Shown: piece by piece, positions 1-5,764 of the stretch
How positions within the stretch are numbered: position 1 is the stretch's first letter
Layout of the letters: every line of letters begins with the position of its first letter
Assembly: GCA_003538495.1 (NCBI GenBank)
Contig: DPSD01000678.1
Location: forward strand, 1 to 9,373
DNA from: Accumulibacter sp.
GTDB taxonomy: Bacteria; Pseudomonadota; Gammaproteobacteria; Burkholderiales; Rhodocyclaceae
DNA: 9,373 nt
Direction: 5' to 3'
Notes under the pieces: model-generated
The model's database searches: none
Told to the model about the DNA's origin: nothing
What the model saw: only the letters and a program-made list of their open reading frames with translations
Translations under genes and position numbers: made by a program

Positions 1-8
1 ATCTGAAC

Positions 9-380
9 TTATAGATGGTCGGACTGGACGGTTACGAGCAAGGGGTCGTTGACCTGCCCACGCTTGAGTTCGCCGCCCGGATAATGCTTGACCAGATGGT
101 GGTCGCCATGCCGCGGGAAGGTCAGGGAATTGAGCCACAGGGTGTCTACCGCCGGCAGCGCCAGCAGTCGCAGCGCGGTTTTAATGGCGAAGCGGCGCTC
201 GGCGGATGTTCTGGTAAATCGCTCATGGCCACCATAATACTTGGCAACGGCATTCCTGGAGGAGCGATCGCGGCGGTGACCGCCGGTAGTGGCAGGGCCG
301 TGCGCAGCCCACTTCAGCGGCTGGCGGCGACCAGCCGCATCGCCAGCTTCATCTGCCGACTGCGCGCAACCTGATGAACG
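9..380 (-). other. Unidentified open frame without a start codon; possible gene remnant
   Basis: On the minus strand this frame is open for 123 codons and ends in TAA at 9-11. Its last ~75 codons look like coding sequence: mostly G/C third positions and a mixed, protein-like composition (for example LALPAVDTLWLNSLTF, then FPRHGDHHLVKHYPGGELKR, ending VTVQSDHL). It has no in-frame ATG or GTG, and its only TTG lies close to the 3' end; an in-frame TGA lies just upstream at 381-383. A second minus-strand frame, open from 466 down to a TGA at 314-316, overlaps it and contains ATGs (350-352), so one frameshift near 320-375 would join them into one longer reading frame. I do not recognise the protein family. 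It could be the 3' end of a decayed gene or chance openness in GC-rich DNA. The plus-strand ATG frame at 15-374 is in register with it and cannot be excluded as the coding one. Confidence 0.25.
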
Positions 381-546
381 TCATGGGCGAAAGTGGTTGC
401 ACCGAGCTGCCGCGCCGCGCGCGGTTGCACGCCCGCTTGTGGAAACCATGCGCTGGTTGGTGCGTGTCAGATCGCAAGAATCTCACCCGCGCCGCGGTTT
501 CAACCGACGAAACTCGCCAAAGCGGCGCGCTGCACCGCTTGCGCAG

Positions 547-1053
547 CTATTTCTTGTCCATTTCGCGTGCTGCCCGGATCAGGTCGGCATCGAGCACGGA
601 CGTGTCCGTTCCGTAGCAGCGGACCATTTCGATCTCCTCGAACAGCGGGGTCTCGTCGCCGGGTTGGTCGTGCTTGCCCGCGCTGGCTTCGTAGTGTCGT
701 CCCCGCCAGCGCGCGATCATCATTTCCTGGTCGGTCAGACCGGTCTTCATTCCGTCTGGAACGTTCGCGCCCATTTCGACCAGGGCTTTCACGACCTCAG
801 TCCGTCGGCCGCGAATAGCCATTGACAGTGGTGACGTGGGAAGCGCGTTGTCCGGGAAATTGACTTTGGCACCGCGGGCGACCAGTTCGCGGACGATCTC
901 GACGTGCCCCATGAAGCACGCGACGCCGAGCGGCAAGCCCGGATCACCCCGTCCGTCGTGGATTTCAACCGGGGTTCCGGCATCCAGCAAAGTACGAACT
1001 TCTTGCAGGCGGCCTGTCCGGATCGCTTTGAGCAGGTCAAGGGCAGCGGTCAC
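547..1053 (-). CDS. Small ankyrin-repeat protein
   Basis: A 168-residue protein with ankyrin repeats, which fold as helix-loop-helix stacks and normally bind other proteins; the partner is unknown. The repeats are visible as a first helix pair at about residues 4-32 (LLKAIRTGRLQEVRTLLDAG), a clear repeat at 35-68 with PLGVACFMGHVEIVRELVARGAKVN, and another at 70-100 with PLSMAIRGRRTEVVKALVEMGANV. Residues 102-168 are charged, not repeat-like and unrecognised. There is no signal peptide or membrane segment, so it is probably cytoplasmic. The start is GTG at 1051-1053, chosen because GGAG (1061-1064 on this strand) lies 7 bases upstream and residue 1 leads straight into the first helix; an ATG at 1058-1060 is out of frame. 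It lies 338 bases downstream of rraA on the same strand and may have its own promoter. The family is certain, the function is not. Confidence 0.85.
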   Translation of the reverse strand: MTAALDLLKAIRTGRLQEVRTLLDAGTPVEIHDGRGDPGLPLGVACFMGHVEIVRELVARGAKVNFPDNALPTSPLSMAIRGRRTEVVKALVEMGANVPDGMKTGLTDQEMMIARWRGRHYEASAGKHDQPGDETPLFEEIEMVRCYGTDTSVLDADLIRAAREMDKK

Positions 1054-1060
1054 AACTCAT

Positions 1061-1064
1061 CTCC
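1061..1064 (-). promoter_or_regulatory. Ribosome binding site deciding the GTG start of the ankyrin gene
   Basis: GGAG on the minus strand, 7 bases before GTG 1051-1053. It supports this non-ATG start over the nearby out-of-frame ATG. Confidence 0.55.
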
Positions 1065-1336
1065 GATTCTGGCAACTCCACAGCAGCTAGCGCGACGCAT
1101 CGTAGCGGTCTCGCATCTGGTCCATTCGTGTCCGATGCAGCGTGGCCGCGGACGACGGAAGTGTATCGAAATTTGCGAGCCAGGCGACCGAACCGCAGCG
1201 GGTCTGCTGGCCGGCCATCAAGGGCAAGGCGCCGCCGTCAGCGTCGCTTCGGTGGTACGGCGTCCCGCGCAAATCATCAGCAGGGATAGAGCCAACTCAA
1301 AGACCACGGCAGAAACGGCGACCACCGAGTGTGGTC

Positions 1337-1379
1337 CCATCGCTGCACGGCCACCGGCCAGTGCAACCGAAAGCGATGG
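1337..1379 (-). terminator. Compound hairpin just after rraA (terminator-like or RNA-stabilising)
   Basis: An outer perfect 8-base inverted repeat, CCATCGCT (1337-1344) and AGCGATGG (1372-1379), encloses a second, GC-rich hairpin: GCAC GGCC at 1345-1352 pairs with GGCC A GTGC at 1356-1364, with a loop of ACC and one bulged A. On the transcribed (minus) strand it lies 13-55 bases past the rraA stop. There is no T tract after it, so it is not a standard intrinsic terminator. It could be a 3'-end stabilising hairpin, a partial terminator or a protein site. The pairing is seen directly; the role is inference. Confidence 0.4.
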
Positions 1380-1391
1380 TCTTTCCCATCC

Positions 1392-1886
1392 TCAGTTCAA
1401 GGCTTGCTCGCTGACGATCACCCCGTCGCAATCGACATAGATCCACTGGCCGGGTCTGAACCTTACGCCGCCAAAGCTTACAGCCAGATCGCGTTCACCG
1501 ATACCCTTCTTGACACTTTTCAGGGGGTGGGTGTTGAGCGCGCGAATGCCAAGATCGATCGCGCTGATGTCCCCGGAGTCTCTGATGCAGCCGTAAAGGA
1601 CGATTCCCTCCCAGCGGTTGCGGTGCGCCAGGATCGCCAACTGGTCGCCCACCAGCGCGCAGCGCATGGAACCGCCGCCATCAACCACCAGCACCTTGCC
1701 GTTGCCGTCTTCGCCGAGCACCTCTCGGACCAGCGAGTTGTCCTCGAAAAGTTTCAGCGTGATGACTTGGCCAGCAAACGATGGCCGGCCGCCGTAACTC
1801 CGGAACATCGGCGTGACGACCTGGATGCGGCCATCGCGAAGCTCCTGTTCGTTGTTATCGAGAAGGTCGGCGGTCTTGAAACTCAT
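1392..1886 (-). CDS. rraA: RraA-family protein (RNase E regulator / metal-dependent aldolase-decarboxylase fold)
   Basis: A 164-residue protein, full length for the RraA family (about 160). E. coli RraA binds RNase E and inhibits it; relatives with the same fold are 4-hydroxy-4-methyl-2-oxoglutarate aldolases or oxaloacetate decarboxylases using a divalent metal. Visible family blocks are PMFRSYGGRPSFAGQVITLK at 26-45, VLVVDGGGSMRCALVGD at 65-81, GIVLYGCIRD at 94-103, and FGGVRFRPG plus DGVIVSE near the C-terminus. Asp81, Arg102 and Asp103 form D-X20-R-D, the motif linked to the enzymatic members, so catalytic activity is plausible and the RNase E role is by homology only. The ATG at 1884-1886 has AAGG 8 bases upstream and matches the usual N-terminus. 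It starts 84 bases after the clpA stop with no terminator between, so read-through from clpSA is likely. Cytoplasmic. Confidence 0.93.
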   Translation of the reverse strand: MSFKTADLLDNNEQELRDGRIQVVTPMFRSYGGRPSFAGQVITLKLFEDNSLVREVLGEDGNGKVLVVDGGGSMRCALVGDQLAILAHRNRWEGIVLYGCIRDSGDISAIDLGIRALNTHPLKSVKKGIGERDLAVSFGGVRFRPGQWIYVDCDGVIVSEQALN

Positions 1887-1970
1887 GGTAATTGCCTTGT
1901 GTGCTCAGTCTTCAGATGGCGGAAAACAGGCCATGCCTCGTGGGCACAGGGTCCTGGGCATCGACGATCG

Positions 1971-4229
1971 TCAGGCAACGGCCTCGGACTCCTCTTCGAA
2001 GACCAGCCTTACGTTGTGGTCCTCGTCCAGGTCGACGATCACGTGCCCGCCGTGCGCCAGGCGGCCGAACAGCAACTCGTCGGCCAGCGAGGCGCGGATG
2101 GTGTCCTGAATCAGACGGGCCATCGGACGGGCACCCATCATCGGGTCGAAGCCGTGTCTGGCAAGGTGGTCCTTGAGGGCCGTCGTGAACACCGCTTCCA
2201 CTTTCTTCTCGTGAAGTTGCGCCTCGAGTTGCATCAGGAACTTGTCCACCACGCGCATGATCACCTCGTGGTCAAGCGACTTGAACGAGATGGTGGCGTC
2301 GAGCCGGTTACGAAACTCCGGCGTAAAGATCCGCTTGATCTCGACCATTTCATCCCCGGCCTGCCGGGTTGGCGTGAAGCCCATGGTCGCTTTCTGGATC
2401 GCTTCTTGGCCGGCGTTGGTGGTCATGATGATGATCACGTTCCGGAAGTCGGCCTTGCGGCCGTTGTTGTCGGTCAGCGTACCGTGATCCATGACCTGCA
2501 GGAGGATGTTGTAGATATCGGGATGGGCCTTTTCGATTTCGTCGAGCAGTAGCACGCTGTAGGGCTTCTTGGTGACGGCCTCGGTCAGCAGTCCGCCCTG
2601 GTCGAAGCCAACGTAGCCGGGCGGCGCACCGATCAGGCGCGACACCGCGTGCCGCTCCATGTATTCCGACATGTCGAAGCGGATCAGTTCATTGCCGAGG
2701 CAGTACGCCAGTTGTTTGGCAACCTCGGTCTTGCCGACGCCGGTGGGGCCCGAGAAAAGGAAGCTGCCGATTGGCTTGGTCGGATTGCCAAGACCCGAGC
2801 GGGCCATCTTGATCGCTCTGGTGAGCGCGTCGATCGCTGCGCTCTGGCCAAAAACAACGGCTTTCAGGTCACGGTCGAGATTTCGCAGACTGTTCCGGTC
2901 GTCCGACGAGACATGCGTGGACGGGATACGCGCGATCTTGGCGACGATCTCCTCGATGTCGATCTTGCCGATCAGCTTCTTTTGCTTGGACTTGGGCAGG
3001 ATCCGCTGCGCGGCGCCCGCTTCGTCAATGACGTCGATCGCCTTGTCGGGCAGGTGGCGGTCGGTGATGAAGCGCACCGAAAGTTCAACCGCCGAAGTCA
3101 ATGCTGCGGCAGAATACTTGATTCCGTGGTGGGCCTCGAAGCGCGACTTGAGCCCCTTCAGGATTTCCACTGCTTCCGCACTCGATGGCTCGCTCACATC
3201 GATCTTCTGGAACCGCCGGGACAGCGCGTGGTCCTTCTCGAAAATACCGCGGTATTCGTTGTAGGTCGTCGCGCCGACGCATTTCAACTGCCCCGATGAC
3301 AGCGCGGGCTTGAGCAGGTTCGATGCATCAAGGGTGCCTCCCGACGCCGAGCCGGCACCGATCAGCGTATGAATCTCGTCGATGAACAGGATCGCCTGCG
3401 GGTTCTCGCTCAGCTGTTTGAGAACCGCTTTCAGACGTTGTTCGAAGTCGCCACGATACTTGGTACCAGCCAGCAGAGAGCCCATGTCCAGGCAGTACAC
3501 GTTCGCCTTGGCGAGGATCTCCGGGATGTCGCACTCGACGATCCGCCGCGCCAGCCCTTCGGCAATGGCCGTCTTGCCCACGCCGGCCTCGCCAACCAGC
3601 AAGGGGTTGTTCTTTCGCCGACGGCAGAGCGTCTGAATGACGCGCTCGAGCTCTCGGTCCCGACCGATCAGGGGGTCGATCTTGCCCTGCAGAGCCAAGG
3701 CATTGAGGTTGATGGTGTAGCTCTCGAGAGGCCCGGCCGCACTTTGCTGGTCGCCTTCCGTCTCGACTTCCGGGTCGCCGCGAGGTGCGCTCTGGGGAAT
3801 CTTGCTGATTCCGTGCGAAATGAAATTGACCACGTCGAGGCGCGTGATGCCCTGCTTTTGCAGGTAGTAGACGGCGTGCGAATCCTTTTCGCCGAAGATC
3901 GCCACCAAAACGTTGGCGCCGTTGACTTCTTTGCGGCCGGATGACTGGACGTGCAGGATGGCGCGCTGGATCACCCGCTGGAAACCCAGCGTCGGTTGCG
4001 TGTCGATTTCATCGTCACCGGCGACGGTTGGCGTGTGTTCGCCAATGAACCTGATCAGATCCTTGCGCAACTGCTCGATGCTTGCGCCACAGGCGCGCAT
4101 CGCCTCGGCCGCTGACGGGTTGTCGAGCAGCGCCAGCAGAAGGTGTTCGACGGTGATGAACTCATGGCGCTTCTGCCGCGCTTCGACAAATGCCATGTGC
4201 AAACTTACTTCGAGTTCCTGGGCGATCAT
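1971..4229 (-). CDS. clpA: ATP-dependent Clp protease ATP-binding subunit ClpA
   Basis: A 752-residue AAA+ unfoldase (E. coli ClpA is 758) that docks on ClpP and threads substrates into it, including N-degron proteins handed over by ClpS. Order: Clp-N domain about 1-145; acidic linker about 150-168; first AAA+ module with Walker A GEAGVGKT 213-220, pore loop KYRG 257-260, Walker B LFIDE 281-285 and arginine fingers R338/R339; second module with Walker A GPTGVGKT 494-501, pore loop GYVG 538-541, Walker B LLLDE 560-564, sensor 1 TTNAG 603-607 and sensor 2 GAR 699-701. There is no ClpB-type coiled-coil M domain between modules, which separates it from ClpB/ClpC. The ClpP-docking tripeptide, IGL in E. 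coli, aligns with MGF 616-618. The start ATG (4227-4229) abuts the clpS stop and has GGAGG 8 bases upstream, so translation is probably coupled. All catalytic residues are intact. Confidence 0.98.
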   Translation of the reverse strand: MIAQELEVSLHMAFVEARQKRHEFITVEHLLLALLDNPSAAEAMRACGASIEQLRKDLIRFIGEHTPTVAGDDEIDTQPTLGFQRVIQRAILHVQSSGRKEVNGANVLVAIFGEKDSHAVYYLQKQGITRLDVVNFISHGISKIPQSAPRGDPEVETEGDQQSAAGPLESYTINLNALALQGKIDPLIGRDRELERVIQTLCRRRKNNPLLVGEAGVGKTAIAEGLARRIVECDIPEILAKANVYCLDMGSLLAGTKYRGDFEQRLKAVLKQLSENPQAILFIDEIHTLIGAGSASGGTLDASNLLKPALSSGQLKCVGATTYNEYRGIFEKDHALSRRFQKIDVSEPSSAEAVEILKGLKSRFEAHHGIKYSAAALTSAVELSVRFITDRHLPDKAIDVIDEAGAAQRILPKSKQKKLIGKIDIEEIVAKIARIPSTHVSSDDRNSLRNLDRDLKAVVFGQSAAIDALTRAIKMARSGLGNPTKPIGSFLFSGPTGVGKTEVAKQLAYCLGNELIRFDMSEYMERHAVSRLIGAPPGYVGFDQGGLLTEAVTKKPYSVLLLDEIEKAHPDIYNILLQVMDHGTLTDNNGRKADFRNVIIIMTTNAGQEAIQKATMGFTPTRQAGDEMVEIKRIFTPEFRNRLDATISFKSLDHEVIMRVVDKFLMQLEAQLHEKKVEAVFTTALKDHLARHGFDPMMGARPMARLIQDTIRASLADELLFGRLAHGGHVIVDLDEDHNVRLVFEEESEAVA

Positions 4230-4538
4230 TCAGTTTTCCTCCATGACGCACGCCAGGGGATGCTGGTTGCTTCGTGCGAAGGCTGTGACCTGTTCAACTT
4301 TCGTCGCCGCGACATCGCGCGGATAAATTCCACACACCCCTTGCCCATCGGTGTGAACTTTGAGCATGATTCGCGTCGCGTGTTCTCGATCCATCGCAAA
4401 AAACTTCTGCAGAACGACGATCACGAAATCCATCGGCGTGAAGTCGTCGTTCAACAACAGAACCTTGTAAAGTGGTGGCGGCTTGAGCTGCGTGCGCTGC
4501 GCTTGAAGTAGGGAGTTGTCCTGATGCTGTGTTGCCAT
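4230..4538 (-). CDS. clpS: ATP-dependent Clp protease adaptor ClpS
   Basis: A 102-residue adaptor (E. coli ClpS is 106) that recognises proteins with a bulky hydrophobic N-terminal residue and delivers them to ClpA. A flexible tail, residues 1-20, ends in [15 protein letters not shown], the family hallmark. The N-degron pocket residues are present: N30, D31, T34, M36, M58 and H62, matching E. coli N34, D35, T38, M40, M62 and H66. The C-terminal blocks [20 protein letters not shown] and HPLACVMEE complete the fold. The stop codon is followed with no gap by the clpA ATG. The chosen ATG (4536-4538) gives the normal N-terminal length; no Shine-Dalgarno sequence is visible before it, and a -10-like element lies only 6 bases upstream. 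Cytoplasmic; same operon as clpA. Function confident. Confidence 0.97.
   Translation of the reverse strand: MATQHQDNSLLQAQRTQLKPPPLYKVLLLNDDFTPMDFVIVVLQKFFAMDREHATRIMLKVHTDGQGVCGIYPRDVAATKVEQVTAFARSNQHPLACVMEEN
4238..4242 (-). promoter_or_regulatory. Strong ribosome binding site of clpA inside clpS
   Basis: GGAGG on the minus strand lies within the last codons of clpS, 8 bases before the clpA ATG. Together with the TGAATG junction it suggests coupling plus independent high-level initiation on clpA. Confidence 0.75.
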
Positions 4539-4544
4539 GCGTGA

Positions 4545-4572
4545 ATTCTAACCAGTCTTTCGGGATCCGCAA
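4545..4572 (-). promoter_or_regulatory. Candidate sigma-70 promoter for clpSA
   Basis: On the minus strand, TTGCGG (4572-4567; three of six consensus bases) and TAGAAT (4550-4545; five of six) are separated by 16 bases. The predicted transcription start falls at or next to the clpS ATG, which would give a leaderless or nearly leaderless mRNA and agrees with the lack of a ribosome binding site. A promoter further upstream remains possible. Confidence 0.4.
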
Positions 4573-4636
4573 TACCGCTTTCCACCAATTCTCGGCACGG
4601 ATATGCAGACCGGCGAGCGGTAAATGTGGAAAACGC

Positions 4637-4666
4637 TTGACGCATCCGCCTGACTTGGCGTAAAAA
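4637..4666 (+). promoter_or_regulatory. Candidate sigma-70 promoter for the cold-shock gene
   Basis: TTGACG (4637-4642; five of six consensus bases) and TAAAAA (4661-4666; four of six) with an 18-base spacer. Transcription would begin near 4673, leaving about 125 bases of untranslated leader before the csp ATG. Long leaders are typical of cold-inducible csp genes. Confidence 0.5.
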
Positions 4667-4754
4667 GGTCGCATGTTTTTGTTCAAGGCGCTGCTTGGCC
4701 GTTCTGCTTGTCTGAACACCAGCCATAGTCAGGGCCGAACCAGAAGCATGGAAG

Positions 4755-4783
4755 TCGGGCGCCGCCCGGATTTAGTCTTTTTT
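4755..4783 (+). promoter_or_regulatory. Hairpin plus T tract in the csp leader (possible attenuator or RNA thermosensor)
   Basis: CGGGC (4756-4760) and GCCCG (4764-4768) form a 5-base GC stem with a 3-base loop, extendable by a T-G pair. It is followed 9 bases later by TTTTTT (4778-4783), and the ribosome binding site begins two bases after that. The stem is short and the T tract is not immediate, so termination would be inefficient. Its place directly before the ribosome binding site suggests a regulatory role, which is inference. Confidence 0.35.
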
Positions 4784-4784
4784 C

Positions 4785-4791
4785 AAGGAAG
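4785..4791 (+). promoter_or_regulatory. Ribosome binding site of the cold-shock gene
   Basis: AAGGAAG, 7 bases before ATG 4799-4801. It fixes that start over the in-frame upstream ATG at 4673, which would add 42 non-conserved residues. Confidence 0.8.
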
Positions 4792-4798
4792 TGGCAAT

Positions 4799-5002
4799 AT
4801 GGCAACTGGTACAGTCAAGTGGTTCAATGATGCTAAGGGTTTTGGCTTCATTACTCCGGACGATGGCAGCGAGGATCTCTTCGCCCATTTCTCCGCGATC
4901 ACCATGGGTGGATTCAAGACCCTCAAAGAGGGCGAAAAGGTTTCGTTCGACGTGACGCAGGGCCCCAAGGGCAAGCAAGCATCGAATATCGCGCGCGCCT
5001 GA
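4799..5002 (+). CDS. CspA-family cold-shock protein
   Basis: A 67-residue single cold-shock domain (OB fold), the normal size for CspA-type proteins, which bind single-stranded RNA and DNA and melt RNA structure. It opens with [18 protein letters not shown], containing RNP1 (KGFGFI, residues 13-18); RNP2 is DLFAHF at 26-31, and the end is [11 protein letters not shown]. It lacks the C-terminal extension of E. coli CspD, although it occupies cspD's place, divergent from clpS; the paralogue name is therefore left open. The start is supported by the ribosome binding site. The gene has its own candidate promoter, a long leader and a strong terminator, so it is a single-gene transcript. The reading frame stays open upstream to 4664, giving a 42-codon possible extension from ATG 4673 that I do not think is used. 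Confidence 0.96.
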   Translation: MATGTVKWFNDAKGFGFITPDDGSEDLFAHFSAITMGGFKTLKEGEKVSFDVTQGPKGKQASNIARA

Positions 5003-5023
5003 GTTTCTTGGTGTGCAATAGGG

Positions 5024-5048
5024 ACCCGCCTCCGGCGGGTTTTTTTTT
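5024..5048 (+). terminator. Rho-independent terminator of the cold-shock gene
   Basis: ACCCGCC (5024-5030), loop TCC, GGCGGGT (5034-5040), then an unbroken T run through 5048. The stem is a perfect 7 base pairs and begins 22 bases after the csp stop. It works in the plus direction; on the minus strand it has no T tract, so moaC is not clearly terminated by it. Confidence 0.95.
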
Positions 5049-5058
5049 GAGTTGGCGT

Positions 5059-5093
5059 AGGCCCCGTACAGCGGCGAAGCGCTAGCGCGGCCT
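5059..5093. repeat. Inverted repeat between the csp terminator and moaC
   Basis: AGGCC (5059-5063) pairs with GGCCT (5089-5093). Inside lie AGCG/CGCT and the perfect 10-base palindrome GCGCTAGCGC (5079-5088). It sits 31-65 bases past the moaC stop. It could help end moaC transcription from the right, but no T tract follows on the minus strand. Confidence 0.3.
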
Positions 5094-5123
5094 GGCGTCT
5101 TTGGTCCGCATTCCCGGGTCGTT

Positions 5124-5606
5124 TCAGGTGGCCGTCCAGTGCCCGGACTTGCCCCCGATCTTTTCGAGAAGGCGCACACCCTCGATGCGCATGCCGCGAT
5201 CAACAGCCTTGCACATGTCGTAAATGGTCAGCAGGCCGATGCTGACAGCGCACAGAGCTTCCATCTCGACGCCGGTGCGACCGCAGCACTCCGCACTGGC
5301 CAGGCAGTGCACGGCGTTGGTCGGACCGTCGATCTCGAAGTCGACGGAAACGCTGGTCAGCGCGATCGGGTGACACAAGGGAATCAGCTCGGAAGTACGT
5401 TTGGCGCCCTGGATTGCCGCGATGCGTGCGACCCCCAGAACATCCCCCTTCTTCGCCGCGCCTTCGACGATCAGCGCCAGTGTTTCGGGCCGCATCAGGA
5501 TACTGCCAGCCGCTCTTGCCTGGCGGGAAGTTTCGGTCTTCCCGCCGACGCCGACCATCTGCGCCTGGCCTTGGGGGTTGAAATGGGAGAGGGGGCTCGC
5601 GGACAT
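5124..5606 (-). CDS. moaC: Cyclic pyranopterin monophosphate synthase MoaC
   Basis: A 160-residue enzyme (E. coli MoaC is 161) that, after MoaA, makes cyclic pyranopterin monophosphate, the first intermediate of molybdenum cofactor synthesis. The MoaC core is intact: [20 protein letters not shown] at 8-27, MRPETLALI 38-46, Lys53 in [16 protein letters not shown] at 69-80 with His79, [10 protein letters not shown] at 109-118 with Glu114 and Glu116, and YDMCKAVD at 129-136 with Asp130 and Lys133; it ends in [10 protein letters not shown]. These match the E. coli residues K51, H77, E112, E114, D128 and K131 shifted by two. The frame extends 16 codons upstream to a GTG at 5654, but the ATG at 5604-5606 gives the family N-terminus; neither has a clear ribosome binding site, so the start is less certain than the identity. 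Cytoplasmic, acts as a hexamer in known members. Confidence 0.94.
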   Translation of the reverse strand: MSASPLSHFNPQGQAQMVGVGGKTETSRQARAAGSILMRPETLALIVEGAAKKGDVLGVARIAAIQGAKRTSELIPLCHPIALTSVSVDFEIDGPTNAVHCLASAECCGRTGVEMEALCAVSIGLLTIYDMCKAVDRGMRIEGVRLLEKIGGKSGHWTAT

Positions 5607-5712
5607 TGGTTCGGCAGCAGCAGATGCGGGTTGTGGCCAGCGGAAATGCTTCACGCCTGTTTGCGGGGGGCGCCGGTAACGCTTCGTAACAATCCGCCAG
5701 ACATCAATTAGG

Positions 5713-5718
5713 TATCAT
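5713..5718 (+). promoter_or_regulatory. Possible -10 element upstream of the M48 peptidase gene
   Basis: TATCAT, five of six to the -10 consensus, 46 bases before the start codon in the gap divergent from moaC. No convincing -35 box lies at the usual distance, so this is weak. Confidence 0.25.
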
Positions 5719-5754
5719 AGCACCATCTTCATCAGGCTCTTGCCGAGGTTTTCC

Positions 5755-5759
5755 GGAGG
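5755..5759 (+). promoter_or_regulatory. Ribosome binding site supporting a TTG start
   Basis: GGAGG, 5 bases before TTG 5765-5767. It is the main reason for placing the start of the M48 protein at a TTG; the next in-frame ATG (residue 104) would remove the signal peptide. Confidence 0.8.
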
Positions 5760-5764
5760 TCCCC

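Larger units (their letters stand above)
1054..1391. other. Intergenic stretch between rraA and the ankyrin gene
   Basis: This 338-base gap holds no supportable gene. The longest minus-strand candidate (61 codons, 1272-1087) would need a TTG start, has no ribosome binding site and resembles nothing I know. The plus-strand frames across it run antisense into flanking genes. The one structure I see is the inverted repeat at 1337-1379, listed separately. A promoter for the ankyrin gene would be expected here, but I could not pick one out with confidence. Confidence 0.5.

Noticed and set aside
520..540. AAGCGG/CCGCTT hairpin just after the ankyrin gene stop
   Set aside because: A 6-base stem with a 9-base loop and no T tract is too weak to call a terminator in GC-rich DNA.
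1087..1272. Small minus-strand frame in the rraA-ankyrin gap
   Set aside because: It needs a TTG start, lacks a ribosome binding site, and has no recognisable composition or family.
1963..1972. Palindrome GACGATCGTC over the clpA stop codon
   Set aside because: A single 10-base palindrome in GC-rich sequence is expected by chance and has no second copy or other context.
1329..2552. 407-codon plus-strand open frame antisense to rraA and the end of clpA
   Set aside because: It lies opposite two clearly identified genes with conserved motifs. Long antisense frames are expected in GC-rich coding DNA, and its translation shows no recognisable domain.
1971..4229. ClpB or ClpC as the identity of the large AAA+ protein
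   Set aside because: The coiled-coil M domain between the two ATPase modules is absent, the length fits ClpA, and clpS lies directly upstream.
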